Source of the DNA: Noviluteimonas caseinilytica
GTDB taxonomy: Bacteria > Pseudomonadota > Gammaproteobacteria > Xanthomonadales > Xanthomonadaceae
Reading direction: 5' to 3'
Length of the DNA: 64,000 nucleotides
Assembly (NCBI RefSeq): GCF_018406605.1
Contig: NZ_AP024545.1
Coordinates: forward strand, 2,418,001 to 2,482,000
A model generated the notes under the pieces. That model saw only the letters and a list, made by a program, of their open reading frames with translations, was not told the origin of the DNA and searched no databases. A program made the position numbers and the translations under genes. Below, one piece after another: positions 8,060 through 20,389 of this stretch. The first letter of the stretch is position 1; each line of letters starts with the position of its first letter.

Positions 8060-8521
8060 ATGAAAAACGTCCGCCTCGCACCGTTCGCTGCCGTCCTCGT
8101 CCTGTCGTTCCTGGCCCCGGCCTGCGCGAAGCAGCCGACCGCCGCGGCCGCCTGCGTGCCGGTCGTGCGCGACGGGTGGATCCGCCTGGTGCCGGGGATG
8201 GATTCGATGCAGGCGGGCTTCGGCCGCATCGAGAACCGCTGCGCCACGCCCGCGACGATCGTCGGCGCGCGCAGTCCCGCGCACGGCATGGCCGAGTTGC
8301 ACGAGACGAAGATCATCGATGGCGTGAACCGCATGCGGGCGGTGCCGACGCTACGCATCGCGCCGGATGACGCGGCGGTGCTGAAGCCGGGTGGGTTGCA
8401 CCTGATGCTGATGGAAGCGCGCGCGCCGCTGAAGGCGGGCAGCAAGGTGGCGATCGAATTCCCGCTGCAGGATGGGCGGGTGGTGCGGGGGGAATTTGTG
8501 GTGAAGGCACCGGGCGAATAA
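8060..8521 (+). CDS. PCu(A)C periplasmic copper chaperone
   Basis: 153 residues with a signal peptide ending around APACAK (possibly a lipoprotein). The copper-binding signature H-X10-M-X21-H-X-M is complete: His81, Met92, His114 and Met116. The family delivers Cu(I) to cytochrome oxidase or other cuproproteins in the periplasm. The sequence LKPGGLHLML is diagnostic. It stands alone between a divergent isomerase gene and a convergent thioesterase gene, with a GC-rich hairpin after the stop. Confidence 0.92.
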   Translation: MKNVRLAPFAAVLVLSFLAPACAKQPTAAAACVPVVRDGWIRLVPGMDSMQAGFGRIENRCATPATIVGARSPAHGMAELHETKIIDGVNRMRAVPTLRIAPDDAAVLKPGGLHLMLMEARAPLKAGSKVAIEFPLQDGRVVRGEFVVKAPGE

Positions 8522-8537
8522 GAGCGCCCCCTCCCAG

Positions 8538-8562
8538 CCTCCCCCGACGGTGTCGGGGGAGG
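8538..8562. repeat. GC-rich inverted repeat between convergent genes
   Basis: Perfect 11-base arms CCTCCCCCGAC/GTCGGGGGAGG around GGT. There is no T-tract on the plus strand and only a TTTTT run before the stem on the minus strand. It may act as a transcription barrier or be a dispersed REP unit. Confidence 0.6.
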
Positions 8563-8570
8563 AGCAAAAA

Positions 8571-8974
8571 CTAGCTCGCCATCTCCCGCACGGCATCCGG
8601 CAACGGAATCGGGCGGCCGCTCGCGCGTTCGATCCACACCATCACCACGTGGCCGTCGGCGTACAGCGTCTTGCCGTCCTCCGACACGATGCGATGGCCC
8701 AGCGTCGCGCTGGTGTTGCCCACGCGATCGGCATACAGCTCGACGACCACGTTCGCCGGATACGGGATCGGCATCTTGTAGTTCATCTGCACCGCAGCCA
8801 GCAGCGGTGCCATCGTGTCATCCATCCATGCGCGGTCGAGCGATTCGAACCAGCGGATGCGCGCCTCTTCCAGGTAGGTCATGAAGTTGGCGTTGTTGAC
8901 GTGGTTGAACGCGTCCAGGTCGCGCCAGCGCAACGCCATCGGCATGCGGAACAGCAGCTTGTGCGGCGTGTCCG

Positions 8975-8978
<4 letters not shown>
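8571..8978 (-). CDS. Acyl-CoA thioesterase, hotdog fold (4HBT/YbgC-FadM type)
   Basis: 135 residues with the single hotdog domain. The motif RWRDLDAFNHVNNANFMTYL contains the catalytic Asp and the His-Val-Asn segment of 4-hydroxybenzoyl-CoA/YbgC-type thioesterases. Start and stop of adjacent genes overlap: its ATG overlaps the stop of uvrA by four bases, so it is translationally coupled downstream of uvrA. A larger frame that covers part of uvrA antisense in the same strand is not real. Substrate is unknown. Confidence 0.88.
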
Positions 8979-11977
<2,999 letters not shown>

Positions 11978-12157
11978 CGAGTGTCGGGATCCGTGGGGTG
12001 GGTGCGTGGGGGCGGGCGGCCCGGGGAACAGGGGAGCCTAGCGAGGAGGGGAGGTGGGGGCAAATCCCCGCAAACCCAGTCTGGGCGCGGCCGGTCGCAG
12101 GGGCTGCGACCTGAAGCAGTCAGGTGGGCGGATCGGGGCCGGATCGGGCCCCCGGGG

Positions 12158-12186
12158 TTGTTCCAAGCGACTGATTCCCCTAGAAT
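12158..12186 (+). promoter_or_regulatory. Sigma-70 promoter of rplU-rpmA
   Basis: TTGTTC (-35, 12158-12163), a 17-base spacer, and TAGAAT (-10, 12181-12186), 64 bases before the rplU ATG. TAGAAT also precedes the tRNA, rpsP and rplS genes in this window. Confidence 0.75.
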
Positions 12187-12250
12187 CCCGCGGCTGTCCG
12201 CCCTCGAAGGCGGTCAGAGCGACCACAATAACTACAGAGGAAGTCTGGTC

Positions 12251-12571
12251 ATGTACGCAGTACTGGTCACCGGCGGTAAGCAATACCGCGTGATGAAGGG
12301 CGAGACGCTGCGCGTCGAACTGCTCGACATCGAAGCCGGCAAGGAGATCACGTTCGACAACGTGCTCATGCTGGGCGACGGCGAAGGCGTCAAGCTCGGC
12401 GACGCGCTCAAGGGCGCCAGCGTCACCGCCACCGTCAAGGGGCACGGCCGCGCCGACAAGGTGCGCATCGTGAAGTTCCGCCGCCGCAAGCACCATCGCA
12501 AGCAGATGGGCCACCGGCAGCATTACACCGAAATCGAGATCACCGGCATCGCCGGTGGCGACAAGAAGTAA
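12251..12571 (+). CDS. rplU: 50S ribosomal protein bL21
   Basis: 106 residues, MYAVLVTGGKQYRVMKGETL, with the basic motif KFRRRKHHRKQMGHRQ of bL21, which binds 23S rRNA. The ATG at 12251 follows GAGGAAG; the long frame upstream of it is antisense to uvrA. rpmA follows after 12 bases. Confidence 0.97.
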   Translation: MYAVLVTGGKQYRVMKGETLRVELLDIEAGKEITFDNVLMLGDGEGVKLGDALKGASVTATVKGHGRADKVRIVKFRRRKHHRKQMGHRQHYTEIEITGIAGGDKK

Positions 12572-12583
12572 GGAGCAGCAGCC

Positions 12584-12838
12584 ATGGCACATAAAAAGGG
12601 CGTAGGTTCCTCGCGCAACGGCCGCGACTCCAACCCGAAGTTCCTGGGCGTGAAGCTGTACGGCGGCCAGGCCGTCGACGCGGGCAACATCATCGTTCGC
12701 CAGCGCGGCACGCAGTTCCACCCGGGCATGGGCGTCGGCCTCGGCCGCGACCACACCCTGTTCGCGCTGATAGACGGCAAGGTCGAGTTCTCGACCAAGG
12801 GCCCGAAGAAGCGCCGCACCGTCAGCGTCGTCGCGTAA
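12584..12838 (+). CDS. rpmA: 50S ribosomal protein bL27
   Basis: 84 residues beginning MAHKKGVGSSRNGRDSNPK. The N-terminus, which reaches the peptidyl transferase centre, is of the non-cleaved proteobacterial form. It ends at a terminator before obgE. Confidence 0.97.
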   Translation: MAHKKGVGSSRNGRDSNPKFLGVKLYGGQAVDAGNIIVRQRGTQFHPGMGVGLGRDHTLFALIDGKVEFSTKGPKKRRTVSVVA

Positions 12839-12860
12839 ATTTGACGACCCGGTGTGCGAC

Positions 12861-12890
12861 GAACCCCGCTCCGGCGGGGTTCTTCGTTTT
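12861..12890 (+). terminator. Rho-independent terminator after rpmA
   Basis: Stem GAACCCCGC/GCGGGGTTC with TCCG loop, followed by TTCGTTTT. Confidence 0.8.
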
Positions 12891-12928
12891 GATCCCCCGC
12901 AGTACGCAGCGCCAACCGAAGTAACGCC

Positions 12929-13990
12929 ATGAAACTCTTCGACGAAGCAGAAATCACCGTGACCGCCGGCAATGGCGGCAACGGCTCCATCAGTTTCCGG
13001 CGCGAGAAGTTCATCCCGCTCGGCGGCCCCGATGGCGGCGACGGCGGCGACGGCGGCAACGTCTGGATCCAGGCGGACGAAAACCTCAACACGCTCGTCG
13101 ACTTCCGCCACCAGAAGCACTTCAAGGCCCAGCGCGGCGAGAACGGCATGGGCAGCCAGATGTACGGCAAGGGCGGCACGGACCACACGATCACCGTGCC
13201 CGTGGGCACCGTCGTGCACAACGTCGACACCGACGAAATCATCGGCGACCTGGTCGCGCACGGCGATCGCCTGCTCGTCGCGCACGGCGGCAAGGGCGGC
13301 CTCGGCAACATGCATTTCAAGAGCTCGATCAATCGTTCGCCGCGGCGCGCCACGCCGGGCGGCGAGGGCGAGTCGCGCACGTTGAAGCTCGAGCTGAAAC
13401 TGCTCGCCGACGTGGGCCTGCTCGGCTTCCCCAACGCGGGCAAGAGCACCTTCATCCGCGCGGTGTCGGCCGCGACGCCGAAGGTCGCGGACTATCCGTT
13501 CACCACGCTGTATCCCAACCTCGGCGTCGTCAGCGTCGAGCCGGGCCGCAGCTTCGTCATCGCCGACATCCCGGGCCTGATCGAAGGCGCGGCCGACGGC
13601 GCGGGCCTGGGTGCGCAGTTCCTGCGCCACGTGCAGCGCACGCGCCTGCTGCTGCACCTCGTCGACCTCGCCCCGATGGAAGGCGGCGTGGAAGCCTCGC
13701 CGGCCGAACAGGTACGCGCCATCGAACACGAGCTGCGCAAGTACGACCCGGGCATGCTCGAGAAGCCGCGCTGGCTGGTGCTCAACAAGGCCGACCTGCT
13801 GTTCGAGGACGAGGCGCGCGAGCGCGCCGAGGAAGTCGTGCGCGAACTCGGTTGGACCCAGCCCTGGTACCTGGTCTCCGCCATCGGCCGCGAGAACACC
13901 TGGCCGATCGCGCTGTCCGTGCAGGCGTTCTTCGATCGCCTCAAGGAAGACGAGGCCGAGCGCGCCGCGCAGGATGCCCCGCGTGTTTGA
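12929..13990 (+). CDS. obgE: GTPase ObgE/CgtA
   Basis: 353-residue ribosome-associated GTPase involved in 50S assembly and stress control. The glycine-rich Obg domain (about 1-158) has the repeats GNGGNGSISFRREKF and DGGDGGDGGNVW. The G domain has G1 GFPNAGKST, switch II DIPGLIEGA, and NKADLL. The C-terminal acidic tail is short. It follows rplU-rpmA in the order common in proteobacteria but behind its own terminator. Confidence 0.97.
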   Translation: MKLFDEAEITVTAGNGGNGSISFRREKFIPLGGPDGGDGGDGGNVWIQADENLNTLVDFRHQKHFKAQRGENGMGSQMYGKGGTDHTITVPVGTVVHNVDTDEIIGDLVAHGDRLLVAHGGKGGLGNMHFKSSINRSPRRATPGGEGESRTLKLELKLLADVGLLGFPNAGKSTFIRAVSAATPKVADYPFTTLYPNLGVVSVEPGRSFVIADIPGLIEGAADGAGLGAQFLRHVQRTRLLLHLVDLAPMEGGVEASPAEQVRAIEHELRKYDPGMLEKPRWLVLNKADLLFEDEARERAEEVVRELGWTQPWYLVSAIGRENTWPIALSVQAFFDRLKEDEAERAAQDAPRV

Positions 13991-14006
13991 TTCGCGGGCA
14001 ACAAAA

Positions 14007-14026
14007 AACCCGGCCGAGGCCGGGTT
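14007..14026. terminator. Bidirectional terminator between obgE and rpsT
   Basis: Stem AACCCGGC/GCCGGGTT with a four-base loop. It is flanked by a T-run on the minus strand (rpsT side) and TTCTTC on the plus strand. Confidence 0.8.
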
Positions 14027-14054
14027 CTTCGTGACGGCGGCTGCGGCGCCTGGA

Positions 14055-14324
14055 TCAGGCGGCCTGCAGGGCCTTGATGCGCGCCGTGAGGCGGCTCTTG
14101 TGGCGGGCGGCCTTGTTCTTGTGGATCAGGCCACGGCTGCTGAAGCGATCGAGGATCGGCTGGGCGACGACGAACGCGGCCTGGGCGGCAGCGGCATCGT
14201 TGGCGTCGAGGGCCTTGAGCACTTTCTTGACGGCGGTGCGGAGCATCGAGCGCTGGGCGGCATTGCGGGCGTTGCGCACGACGGTCTGCTTGGCGCGCTT
14301 CTTTGCGGACTTGATATTGGCCAC
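14055..14324 (-). CDS. rpsT: 30S ribosomal protein bS20
   Basis: 89 residues, MANIKSAKKRAKQTVVRNAR, strongly basic and helical, with the conserved KGLIHKNKAARHKSRL-like end (here RGLIHKNKAARHKSRL). It is transcribed divergently from murJ with about 130 bases between starts. Confidence 0.97.
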   Translation of the reverse strand: MANIKSAKKRAKQTVVRNARNAAQRSMLRTAVKKVLKALDANDAAAAQAAFVVAQPILDRFSSRGLIHKNKAARHKSRLTARIKALQAA

Positions 14325-14455
14325 GACTGGAATCCTGGGGTGCAGATGTTGGAATTAGGGGTGTCGACGGGGGCGCTGAAGAGCTGGGCCGGCCCGACGA
14401 AGCGCGGAAGTATGGGCGGATCAGGTACTTGCGTCAACCCGCCGGGGGATTTCCG

Positions 14456-16075
14456 ATGACGGCCGCTGCCCACAAGCCCCGGATGATGCGGGGCCTGCTG
14501 TCCTTCGGCAGCATGACGATGGTCAGCCGGGTGTTCGGCCTGGTGCGGGACGTGGCCATCACGCACGTCTTCGGCGCCAATGCGGGCACCGACGCCTTCT
14601 GGGTGGCCTTCCGCATCCCGAACTTCATGCGGCGGCTGTTCGCCGAGGGGTCGTTCTCCACGGCGTTCGTCCCGGTGTTCACCGAGATCAAGGAGAAGCG
14701 GACCCACGCGGAGTTGAAGGAACTGGTCTCCCGCACGGCGGGCACCCTGGGCGCCGTCCTGCTGCTGATCGTCGCGCTGGGGATGATCTTCGCGCCCCAG
14801 GTCGCCACGCTGTTCTCGGGCGGGGAGGCGCGGGACCCGGACAAGTTCACCCTCACCGTCGAGCTGCTGCGCCTCACGTTCCCGTTCCTGCTGTTCGTTT
14901 CGCTCACCGCGCTCGCGGGCGGGGCGCTCAACAGCTTCCACAAGTTCGCGATGCCGGCGCTGACGCCGGTGATCCTCAACCTGTGCATGATCGCCGGCGC
15001 CCTGTGGCTGTCGCCGAAGCTCGAGGTGCCGATCCTCGCGCTGGGCTGGGCGGTGTTCTTCGCGGGCATCCTGCAGTTGCTGTTCCAGTTGCCGCAGCTG
15101 GCGAAGCTGGACCTGCTGGCGCTGCCGAAGTGGGGCGGCTCGCATCCGGACGTGCGCAAGGTCATGCGCCTGATGGTGCCGACGCTGTTCGGTTCGTCGA
15201 TCGCGCAGATCAATTTGTTGCTCGATACGGTGATCGCCGCGCTGCTGGTCGCCGGTTCGCAGACCTGGCTCTCGCAGGCCGATCGCTTCCTCGAACTGCC
15301 CCTGGGCGTGTTCGGCGTCGCGCTGGGCACCGTGATCCTGCCCTCGCTCGCGCGCCACCACATCAACACCGACCGCGCCGGCTTCTCCAATGCGCTCGAC
15401 TGGGGCCTGCGCATCACGCTGATGATCGCGATGCCCGCGATGATCGGCCTGATGCTGCTCGCGATCCCGCTGGTCTCCACATTGTTCCAGCACGGCGCGT
15501 TCACCAGCTTCGACACGCGCATGGCGGCACTGTCGGTGTTCGGCCTGAGCTTCGGCCTGCCGGCCTTCGCGCTGGTGAAGGTGGTGCTGCCGGCGTTCTA
15601 CGCGCGCCAGGACACCAAGACCCCGATGCGCGCCGGCGTGGCCTCGCTGATCGCCAACATGGTGTTCAACGGCCTGTTCCTCGCGATCCTCTACGTGCTG
15701 TGGGTGCCGGCGGAATTGCAGCAGGGCCCGATCCTGGTCGCGCTGGCCAAGCAGCCGGGCCTGCATTTCGCGCTGGGCCTGGCGAGCGCGGTGGCGAGTT
15801 ACCTCAACCTGGCGCTGCTGTGGCGCTGGCTGCGGAAAGCGGGCGTGTACGAGCGGCGGCCGGGGTGGGGCGGATTCACGCTGCGCCTGCTGGTGGCCTG
15901 CAGCACGATGACCTGCGCGCTGCTGATCGGCCTGCATTTCGCGCCCGATTTCACGGCGGTGGCGTTCTGGACGCGCGTGGGCTGGCTCACCGCGCTGGTC
16001 GCGGCCGGGGTCGCGGCCTATGCGATGGCGTGGATCGCGCTGGGCTTCCGCCTGGCCGATCTGCGCGAGCACTGA
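14456..16075 (+). CDS. murJ: Lipid II flippase MurJ
   Basis: 539 residues with about 14 hydrophobic segments. It flips the peptidoglycan precursor lipid II across the inner membrane. The start region MMRGLLSFGSMTMVSRVFGLVRD, the motif RIPNFMRRLFAEGSFSTAF and the periplasmic-facing LGVFGVALGTVILPSLAR are typical MurJ/MviN signatures. ATG at 14456 has GGGGGAT upstream; an ATG nine codons earlier is less likely. It is the first gene of the murJ-ribF-ileS-lspA-ispH run. Confidence 0.95.
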   Translation: MTAAAHKPRMMRGLLSFGSMTMVSRVFGLVRDVAITHVFGANAGTDAFWVAFRIPNFMRRLFAEGSFSTAFVPVFTEIKEKRTHAELKELVSRTAGTLGAVLLLIVALGMIFAPQVATLFSGGEARDPDKFTLTVELLRLTFPFLLFVSLTALAGGALNSFHKFAMPALTPVILNLCMIAGALWLSPKLEVPILALGWAVFFAGILQLLFQLPQLAKLDLLALPKWGGSHPDVRKVMRLMVPTLFGSSIAQINLLLDTVIAALLVAGSQTWLSQADRFLELPLGVFGVALGTVILPSLARHHINTDRAGFSNALDWGLRITLMIAMPAMIGLMLLAIPLVSTLFQHGAFTSFDTRMAALSVFGLSFGLPAFALVKVVLPAFYARQDTKTPMRAGVASLIANMVFNGLFLAILYVLWVPAELQQGPILVALAKQPGLHFALGLASAVASYLNLALLWRWLRKAGVYERRPGWGGFTLRLLVACSTMTCALLIGLHFAPDFTAVAFWTRVGWLTALVAAGVAAYAMAWIALGFRLADLREH

Positions 16076-16093
16076 CCTATACTCCCGCGTTCC

Positions 16094-17044
16094 ATGAGCA
16101 GGCTGTTCCGTGACGTCGAAGGCGGGCCCTTGTGCCCCCAAGGCAGCGTGGTCTGCATCGGCGCCTTCGACGGACTGCACCTCGGTCATCGCGCGCTGGT
16201 GCGCCGCGCGGTCGAGCGTGCGCGCGCCATCGGCGTGCCCGCGGTCGCGTTGAGTTTCGAACCGCTGCCGCGCGAATTCTTCCAGCCCGCCGATCCGCCG
16301 CCGCGCCTCACGCTGCCCCGCGCGAAATTCGAAGGCCTGCGCGACGCGGGCGTCGATGTCGTGGGCTTGCTGCGCTTCAACGCGCGCCTGGCCTCGATGG
16401 ACGCCGAGCGCTTTGTGCGCGAGGTGCTGGTGCAACGCCTCGGCGCGCGCGAAATCTGGATCGGTCCCGATTTCCGCTTCGGCAAGGGCCGCACCGGCGA
16501 TCTCGCCTTGCTGCAGCGCCTCGGGGCTGAACTCGGGTTCATCGCCGACACGATCCCGCAGGTGATGGTCGACGGCGAACGCGTCTCCAGCACGCGCATC
16601 CGCGGCGCGCTGCAGACCGGCGACTTCGACACCGCCGCGCGCTTCCTCGGCCGTCGCTATGCGATCGCCGGCCGCGTCGTGCGCGGCAAGCAGCTCGGGC
16701 GCACGCTCGGCTATCCCACCGCCAACCTGCGCTACGGCGGCAAGCGCCCGCCGCTGCAGGGCATCTACGCGGTGCGGGTGCATGGCGATGGCTTGAATGC
16801 GCACGCCTCCGTCGCCAGTTTCGGCACTCGGCCGACGGTGGAAGGCATCGAGCCTTTGCTCGAAGCGCACCTGTTCGACTTCGACGGCGACCTGTACGGT
16901 CGCCGCATCGCCGTGGAGTTCGTGGCGCACCTGCGCGACGAGCTCACCTTCGCGGACCTGCCTTCGCTCGTCGTCCAGATGGATCGCGACGCGGCGCAGG
17001 CGCGCGACGTCCTCTCCCATTCCCCGCACCAGGCATTCGCGTGA
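16094..17044 (+). CDS. ribF: Bifunctional riboflavin kinase/FAD synthetase
   Basis: 316 residues. The N-terminal FMN adenylyltransferase domain has the nucleotidyltransferase motif GAFDGLHLGHRALV and the VSSTRIRGAL segment. The C-terminal riboflavin kinase domain has GRTLGYPTANLR and GIYAVRV. It makes FMN and FAD from riboflavin. A TATACT hexamer lies just before its ATG and could be an internal -10. Its TGA overlaps the ileS GTG. Confidence 0.96.
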   Translation: MSRLFRDVEGGPLCPQGSVVCIGAFDGLHLGHRALVRRAVERARAIGVPAVALSFEPLPREFFQPADPPPRLTLPRAKFEGLRDAGVDVVGLLRFNARLASMDAERFVREVLVQRLGAREIWIGPDFRFGKGRTGDLALLQRLGAELGFIADTIPQVMVDGERVSSTRIRGALQTGDFDTAARFLGRRYAIAGRVVRGKQLGRTLGYPTANLRYGGKRPPLQGIYAVRVHGDGLNAHASVASFGTRPTVEGIEPLLEAHLFDFDGDLYGRRIAVEFVAHLRDELTFADLPSLVVQMDRDAAQARDVLSHSPHQAFA

Positions 17045-19881
17045 CCACCGATTACAAGGCCACCATCCATTTGCCCGCGACGGACTTCCCGATGCGCGGC
17101 GACCTGCCCAAGCGCGAACCCGTCGCGCTCGCGCGCTGGGAAAGCGAGGGCCTGTACGCGCGCATCCGCGAACACGCCGCCGGCCGTCCCCTGTTCGTGC
17201 TGCACGACGGCCCGCCGTACGCCAACGGCGCGATCCACATCGGGCACGCGGTCAACAAGGTGCTCAAGGACATGGTGGTGAAGTCGAAGCTGCTGTCCGG
17301 CTTCGATGCGCCCTACGTGCCCGGCTGGGATTGCCACGGCCTGCCGATCGAACTCGTGGTCGAGAAGAAGTTCGGCAAGGTCGGCGACAAGCTCGACGCC
17401 GCCGCCTTCCGCGCGAAGTGCCGCGAATACGCCGGCGAGCAGATCGACGGCCAGCGTCGCGACTTCAAGCGCCTGGGCGTGGTCGGTCTCTGGGATCGTC
17501 CGTACCAGACCATGGATTTCCGCTACGAAGCGGACATGCTGCGCGCGCTGGCGAAGATCATCGAACGCGGGCACCTCGCGCGCGGCGTGAAGCCCGTGCA
17601 CTGGTGCTTCGATTGCGGCTCGGCGCTCGCCGAGGCGGAGATCGAATACCAGGACAAGACCTCGCCTGCGATCGACGTCGCGTATCGCGCGCGGCAGCCG
17701 CAGGCGCTTGCTTCGGCGTTCGGCGTTGCGGTGCCGGAAGGCGTCGACGTCGCCGTGCCGATCTGGACCACCACGCCGTGGACGCTGCCCGCCAGCCTCG
17801 CGGTCACGCTGGGCCCGGAACTGGATTACGTGCTGGTCGAAGGCCCCGCGCGCGACGGCAATCGCCTGTGGCTGGTGCTCGCCGAAGCGCTCGCGGAGAA
17901 AGCGCTCGCGCGTTACGGCGTCACCGATTACGTCGTGCATGCGCGTGCGCAGGGCGTGGAGCTCGAAGGCCAGCGCCTGCAGCATCCGTTCTACGACCGC
18001 GAGATCCCGCTGATCCTCGGCGACCACGTGTCCGCCGAAGACGGCACCGGCGCCGTGCACACCGCGCCGGGCCACGGCCAGGAAGACTTCGCGGTCGGCC
18101 TGCGCTATGGCCTGACCGACAACTACACCGCCGCGCAGATGAATCCCGTCGACGGCCGCGGCGTGTACCTGCCGTCCACGCCGCCCGCGGGCGACGTCGT
18201 GCTGGCGGGCATGCACATCTGGAAAGCGAACGACGCGATCGTCGACGTGCTGCGCGACAACCGTGCGCTGCTCGCCTTCGCCAAGCTCGTGCACAGCTAT
18301 CCGCATTGCTGGCGCCACAAGACGCCGGTGGCGTTCCGCGCCACGCCGCAGTGGTTCATCTCGATGGAACAGGCCGGCCTGCGCCGCGACGCGCTCAATG
18401 CGATCGGCAAGGTCGAATGGTTCCCGGGCTGGGGCGAAGCGCGCATCTTCGCGATGGTGGAAGGCCGCCCCGACTGGTGCATCTCGCGCCAGCGCACGTG
18501 GGGCGTGCCGATCGCGTTGTTCGTCGATCGCGAAACGGGCGAGCCGCATCCGGATTCGCCGGCGCTGATGCGCCAGGTGGCCGAGCGCGTCGAACGCGAC
18601 GGCGTGGATGCCTGGTATTCGCTCGACGCGAAGGAACTGCTGGGCGCCACCGCGCACAAGTACGACAAGATCGTCGACATCCTGGACGTGTGGCTGGACT
18701 CGGGCGTGAGCCACGAGTGCGTGCTCGCGCAGCGTCCGGAAGACCAGCTGCGCAAGCCGGCCGACCTGTACCTCGAAGGCTCCGACCAGCATCGCGGCTG
18801 GTTCCAGTCGTCGCTGCTCACGGGCATCGCGATGGATGGCCACGCGCCGTATCGCCAGGTGCTCACGCACGGCTTCACGGTCGACCAGAACGGCCGGAAG
18901 ATGTCGAAGTCGCTCGGCAACACGATCGAGCCGCAGAAGGTCATCGACCAGATGGGCGCCGACGTGCTGCGCCTGTGGATCGCCTCCACCGACTACAGCA
19001 ACGAAATCGCCGTGTCGGACGAGATCCTCAAGCGCACCGGCGACGTGTACCGCCGCATCCGCAACACCGCGCGCTTCCTGCTCGGCAACCTGCATGGCTT
19101 CGATCCGGCGCGCGACCTGCAGCCGCTCGAGGACATGGTGGCGCTGGATCGCTGGATCGTGCACCGCGCGCATGCGCTGCAACTCAAGCTCATCGCCGCG
19201 TACGCGCGCTACGACTTCGCGGAGATCGTGCAGGCGCTCGGCAACTTCTGCAGCGTGGACCTTGGTGCGTTGTACCTCGACGTCACCAAGGACCGCCTGT
19301 ACACGCTGCGCGAGGATTCGCCCGCGCGGCGTTCGGCGCAGTCCGCGATGTACCGCATCAGCGAAGCGTTCGTGCGCTGGATCGCGCCGATCCTGTCGTT
19401 CACCGCCGACGAGATGTGGGCGCACGTGCCGGGCAAGCGGGAAGGGCACGTGCTCTTCGCCACCTGGTACGAAGGCCTCGCGCCGTTGCCCGACGACGCC
19501 CCGTTGTCGGTCGACGACATGGACCGCCTGCTCGCGCTGCGCGACGACATCGCCAAGGTGCTCGAACCCATGCGCGCCGCCGGCGACATCGGCGCCGCGC
19601 TGGAAGCGGAGATCGGCCTGCGCTGCGGTGTCACGCAGCAGAACTGGCTCGCGCCCTTCGTCGACGAACTGCGCTTCCTGCTGATCAGCGGCGACGTGCA
19701 GCTCATCGCCGACGACGCCGCGAAGGACATCGCCATCACCGCCACGCGCACCGACAAGCCCAAGTGCGTGCGCTGCTGGCAGCACCGCGGCGACATCGGC
19801 AGCGTGGCCGCGCATCCCGAACTGTGTGGCCGCTGCGTCTCCAACGTGGATGGCCCGGGCGAAACGAGGAAGTTCTTCTGA
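17041..19881 (+). CDS. ileS: Isoleucyl-tRNA synthetase
   Basis: 946-residue class Ia synthetase starting at a GTG that overlaps the ribF stop. HIGH occurs as HIGH at residues 66-69 and KMSKS at about 620-624. The editing domain contains TTTPWTLPASLA, and the C-terminal zinc site has Cys pairs CVRC and CGRC near residues 909-932. The gene order ribF-ileS-lspA-ispH is the standard one. Confidence 0.97.
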   Translation: MTTDYKATIHLPATDFPMRGDLPKREPVALARWESEGLYARIREHAAGRPLFVLHDGPPYANGAIHIGHAVNKVLKDMVVKSKLLSGFDAPYVPGWDCHGLPIELVVEKKFGKVGDKLDAAAFRAKCREYAGEQIDGQRRDFKRLGVVGLWDRPYQTMDFRYEADMLRALAKIIERGHLARGVKPVHWCFDCGSALAEAEIEYQDKTSPAIDVAYRARQPQALASAFGVAVPEGVDVAVPIWTTTPWTLPASLAVTLGPELDYVLVEGPARDGNRLWLVLAEALAEKALARYGVTDYVVHARAQGVELEGQRLQHPFYDREIPLILGDHVSAEDGTGAVHTAPGHGQEDFAVGLRYGLTDNYTAAQMNPVDGRGVYLPSTPPAGDVVLAGMHIWKANDAIVDVLRDNRALLAFAKLVHSYPHCWRHKTPVAFRATPQWFISMEQAGLRRDALNAIGKVEWFPGWGEARIFAMVEGRPDWCISRQRTWGVPIALFVDRETGEPHPDSPALMRQVAERVERDGVDAWYSLDAKELLGATAHKYDKIVDILDVWLDSGVSHECVLAQRPEDQLRKPADLYLEGSDQHRGWFQSSLLTGIAMDGHAPYRQVLTHGFTVDQNGRKMSKSLGNTIEPQKVIDQMGADVLRLWIASTDYSNEIAVSDEILKRTGDVYRRIRNTARFLLGNLHGFDPARDLQPLEDMVALDRWIVHRAHALQLKLIAAYARYDFAEIVQALGNFCSVDLGALYLDVTKDRLYTLREDSPARRSAQSAMYRISEAFVRWIAPILSFTADEMWAHVPGKREGHVLFATWYEGLAPLPDDAPLSVDDMDRLLALRDDIAKVLEPMRAAGDIGAALEAEIGLRCGVTQQNWLAPFVDELRFLLISGDVQLIADDAAKDIAITATRTDKPKCVRCWQHRGDIGSVAAHPELCGRCVSNVDGPGETRKFF

Positions 19882-20378
19882 TGCAGCAACGTCCCAACGC
19901 ACTGCCGTGGCTGCTGGTCTCCGCCGCGGTGATCGGCCTCGACCAGCTGTCGAAGGCCTGGGTGCTCGCGCGCCTGCCCGAATACCAGGCCGTGCCCGTC
20001 ATCGACGGGTTCTGGAACTGGTACCGCAGCTACAACACCGGCGCCGCCTTCAGTTTCCTGAGCGAGGCGGGCGGCTGGCAGAAGTGGGTGTTCACCGCGC
20101 TGGCGTTCGGCGTGAGCGCGCTGCTGGCGTTCTGGCTCTCGCGCACCCCGCGCCACGACTGGCGCACGGCGCTGCCGTTCGCGCTGGTGATCGGCGGGGC
20201 GGTGGGCAACGTGATCGACCGCCTCCGCCACGGCCACGTGGTCGATTTCATCCAGTGGTATTGGCGCGACCACGCGTGGCCGGCCTTCAACATCGCCGAC
20301 TCGGCGATCGTCTGCGGCGCCATCGGGATCGCCCTGTTCGGCCTGCTGCACGGCAAGAAGGCGGGGAACGCGCGATAA
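19881..20378 (+). CDS. lspA: Lipoprotein signal peptidase II
   Basis: 165-residue inner-membrane aspartyl protease with four transmembrane segments. It cuts prolipoproteins before the lipid-modified Cys. Catalytic Asp residues are in GNVIDRLRHGHVVDFI and FNIADSAI, and NTGAAFSFL is the conserved family box. The ATG shares its A with the ileS TGA. Confidence 0.96.
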   Translation: MQQRPNALPWLLVSAAVIGLDQLSKAWVLARLPEYQAVPVIDGFWNWYRSYNTGAAFSFLSEAGGWQKWVFTALAFGVSALLAFWLSRTPRHDWRTALPFALVIGGAVGNVIDRLRHGHVVDFIQWYWRDHAWPAFNIADSAIVCGAIGIALFGLLHGKKAGNAR

Positions 20379-20389
20379 TCGCGCCCGCC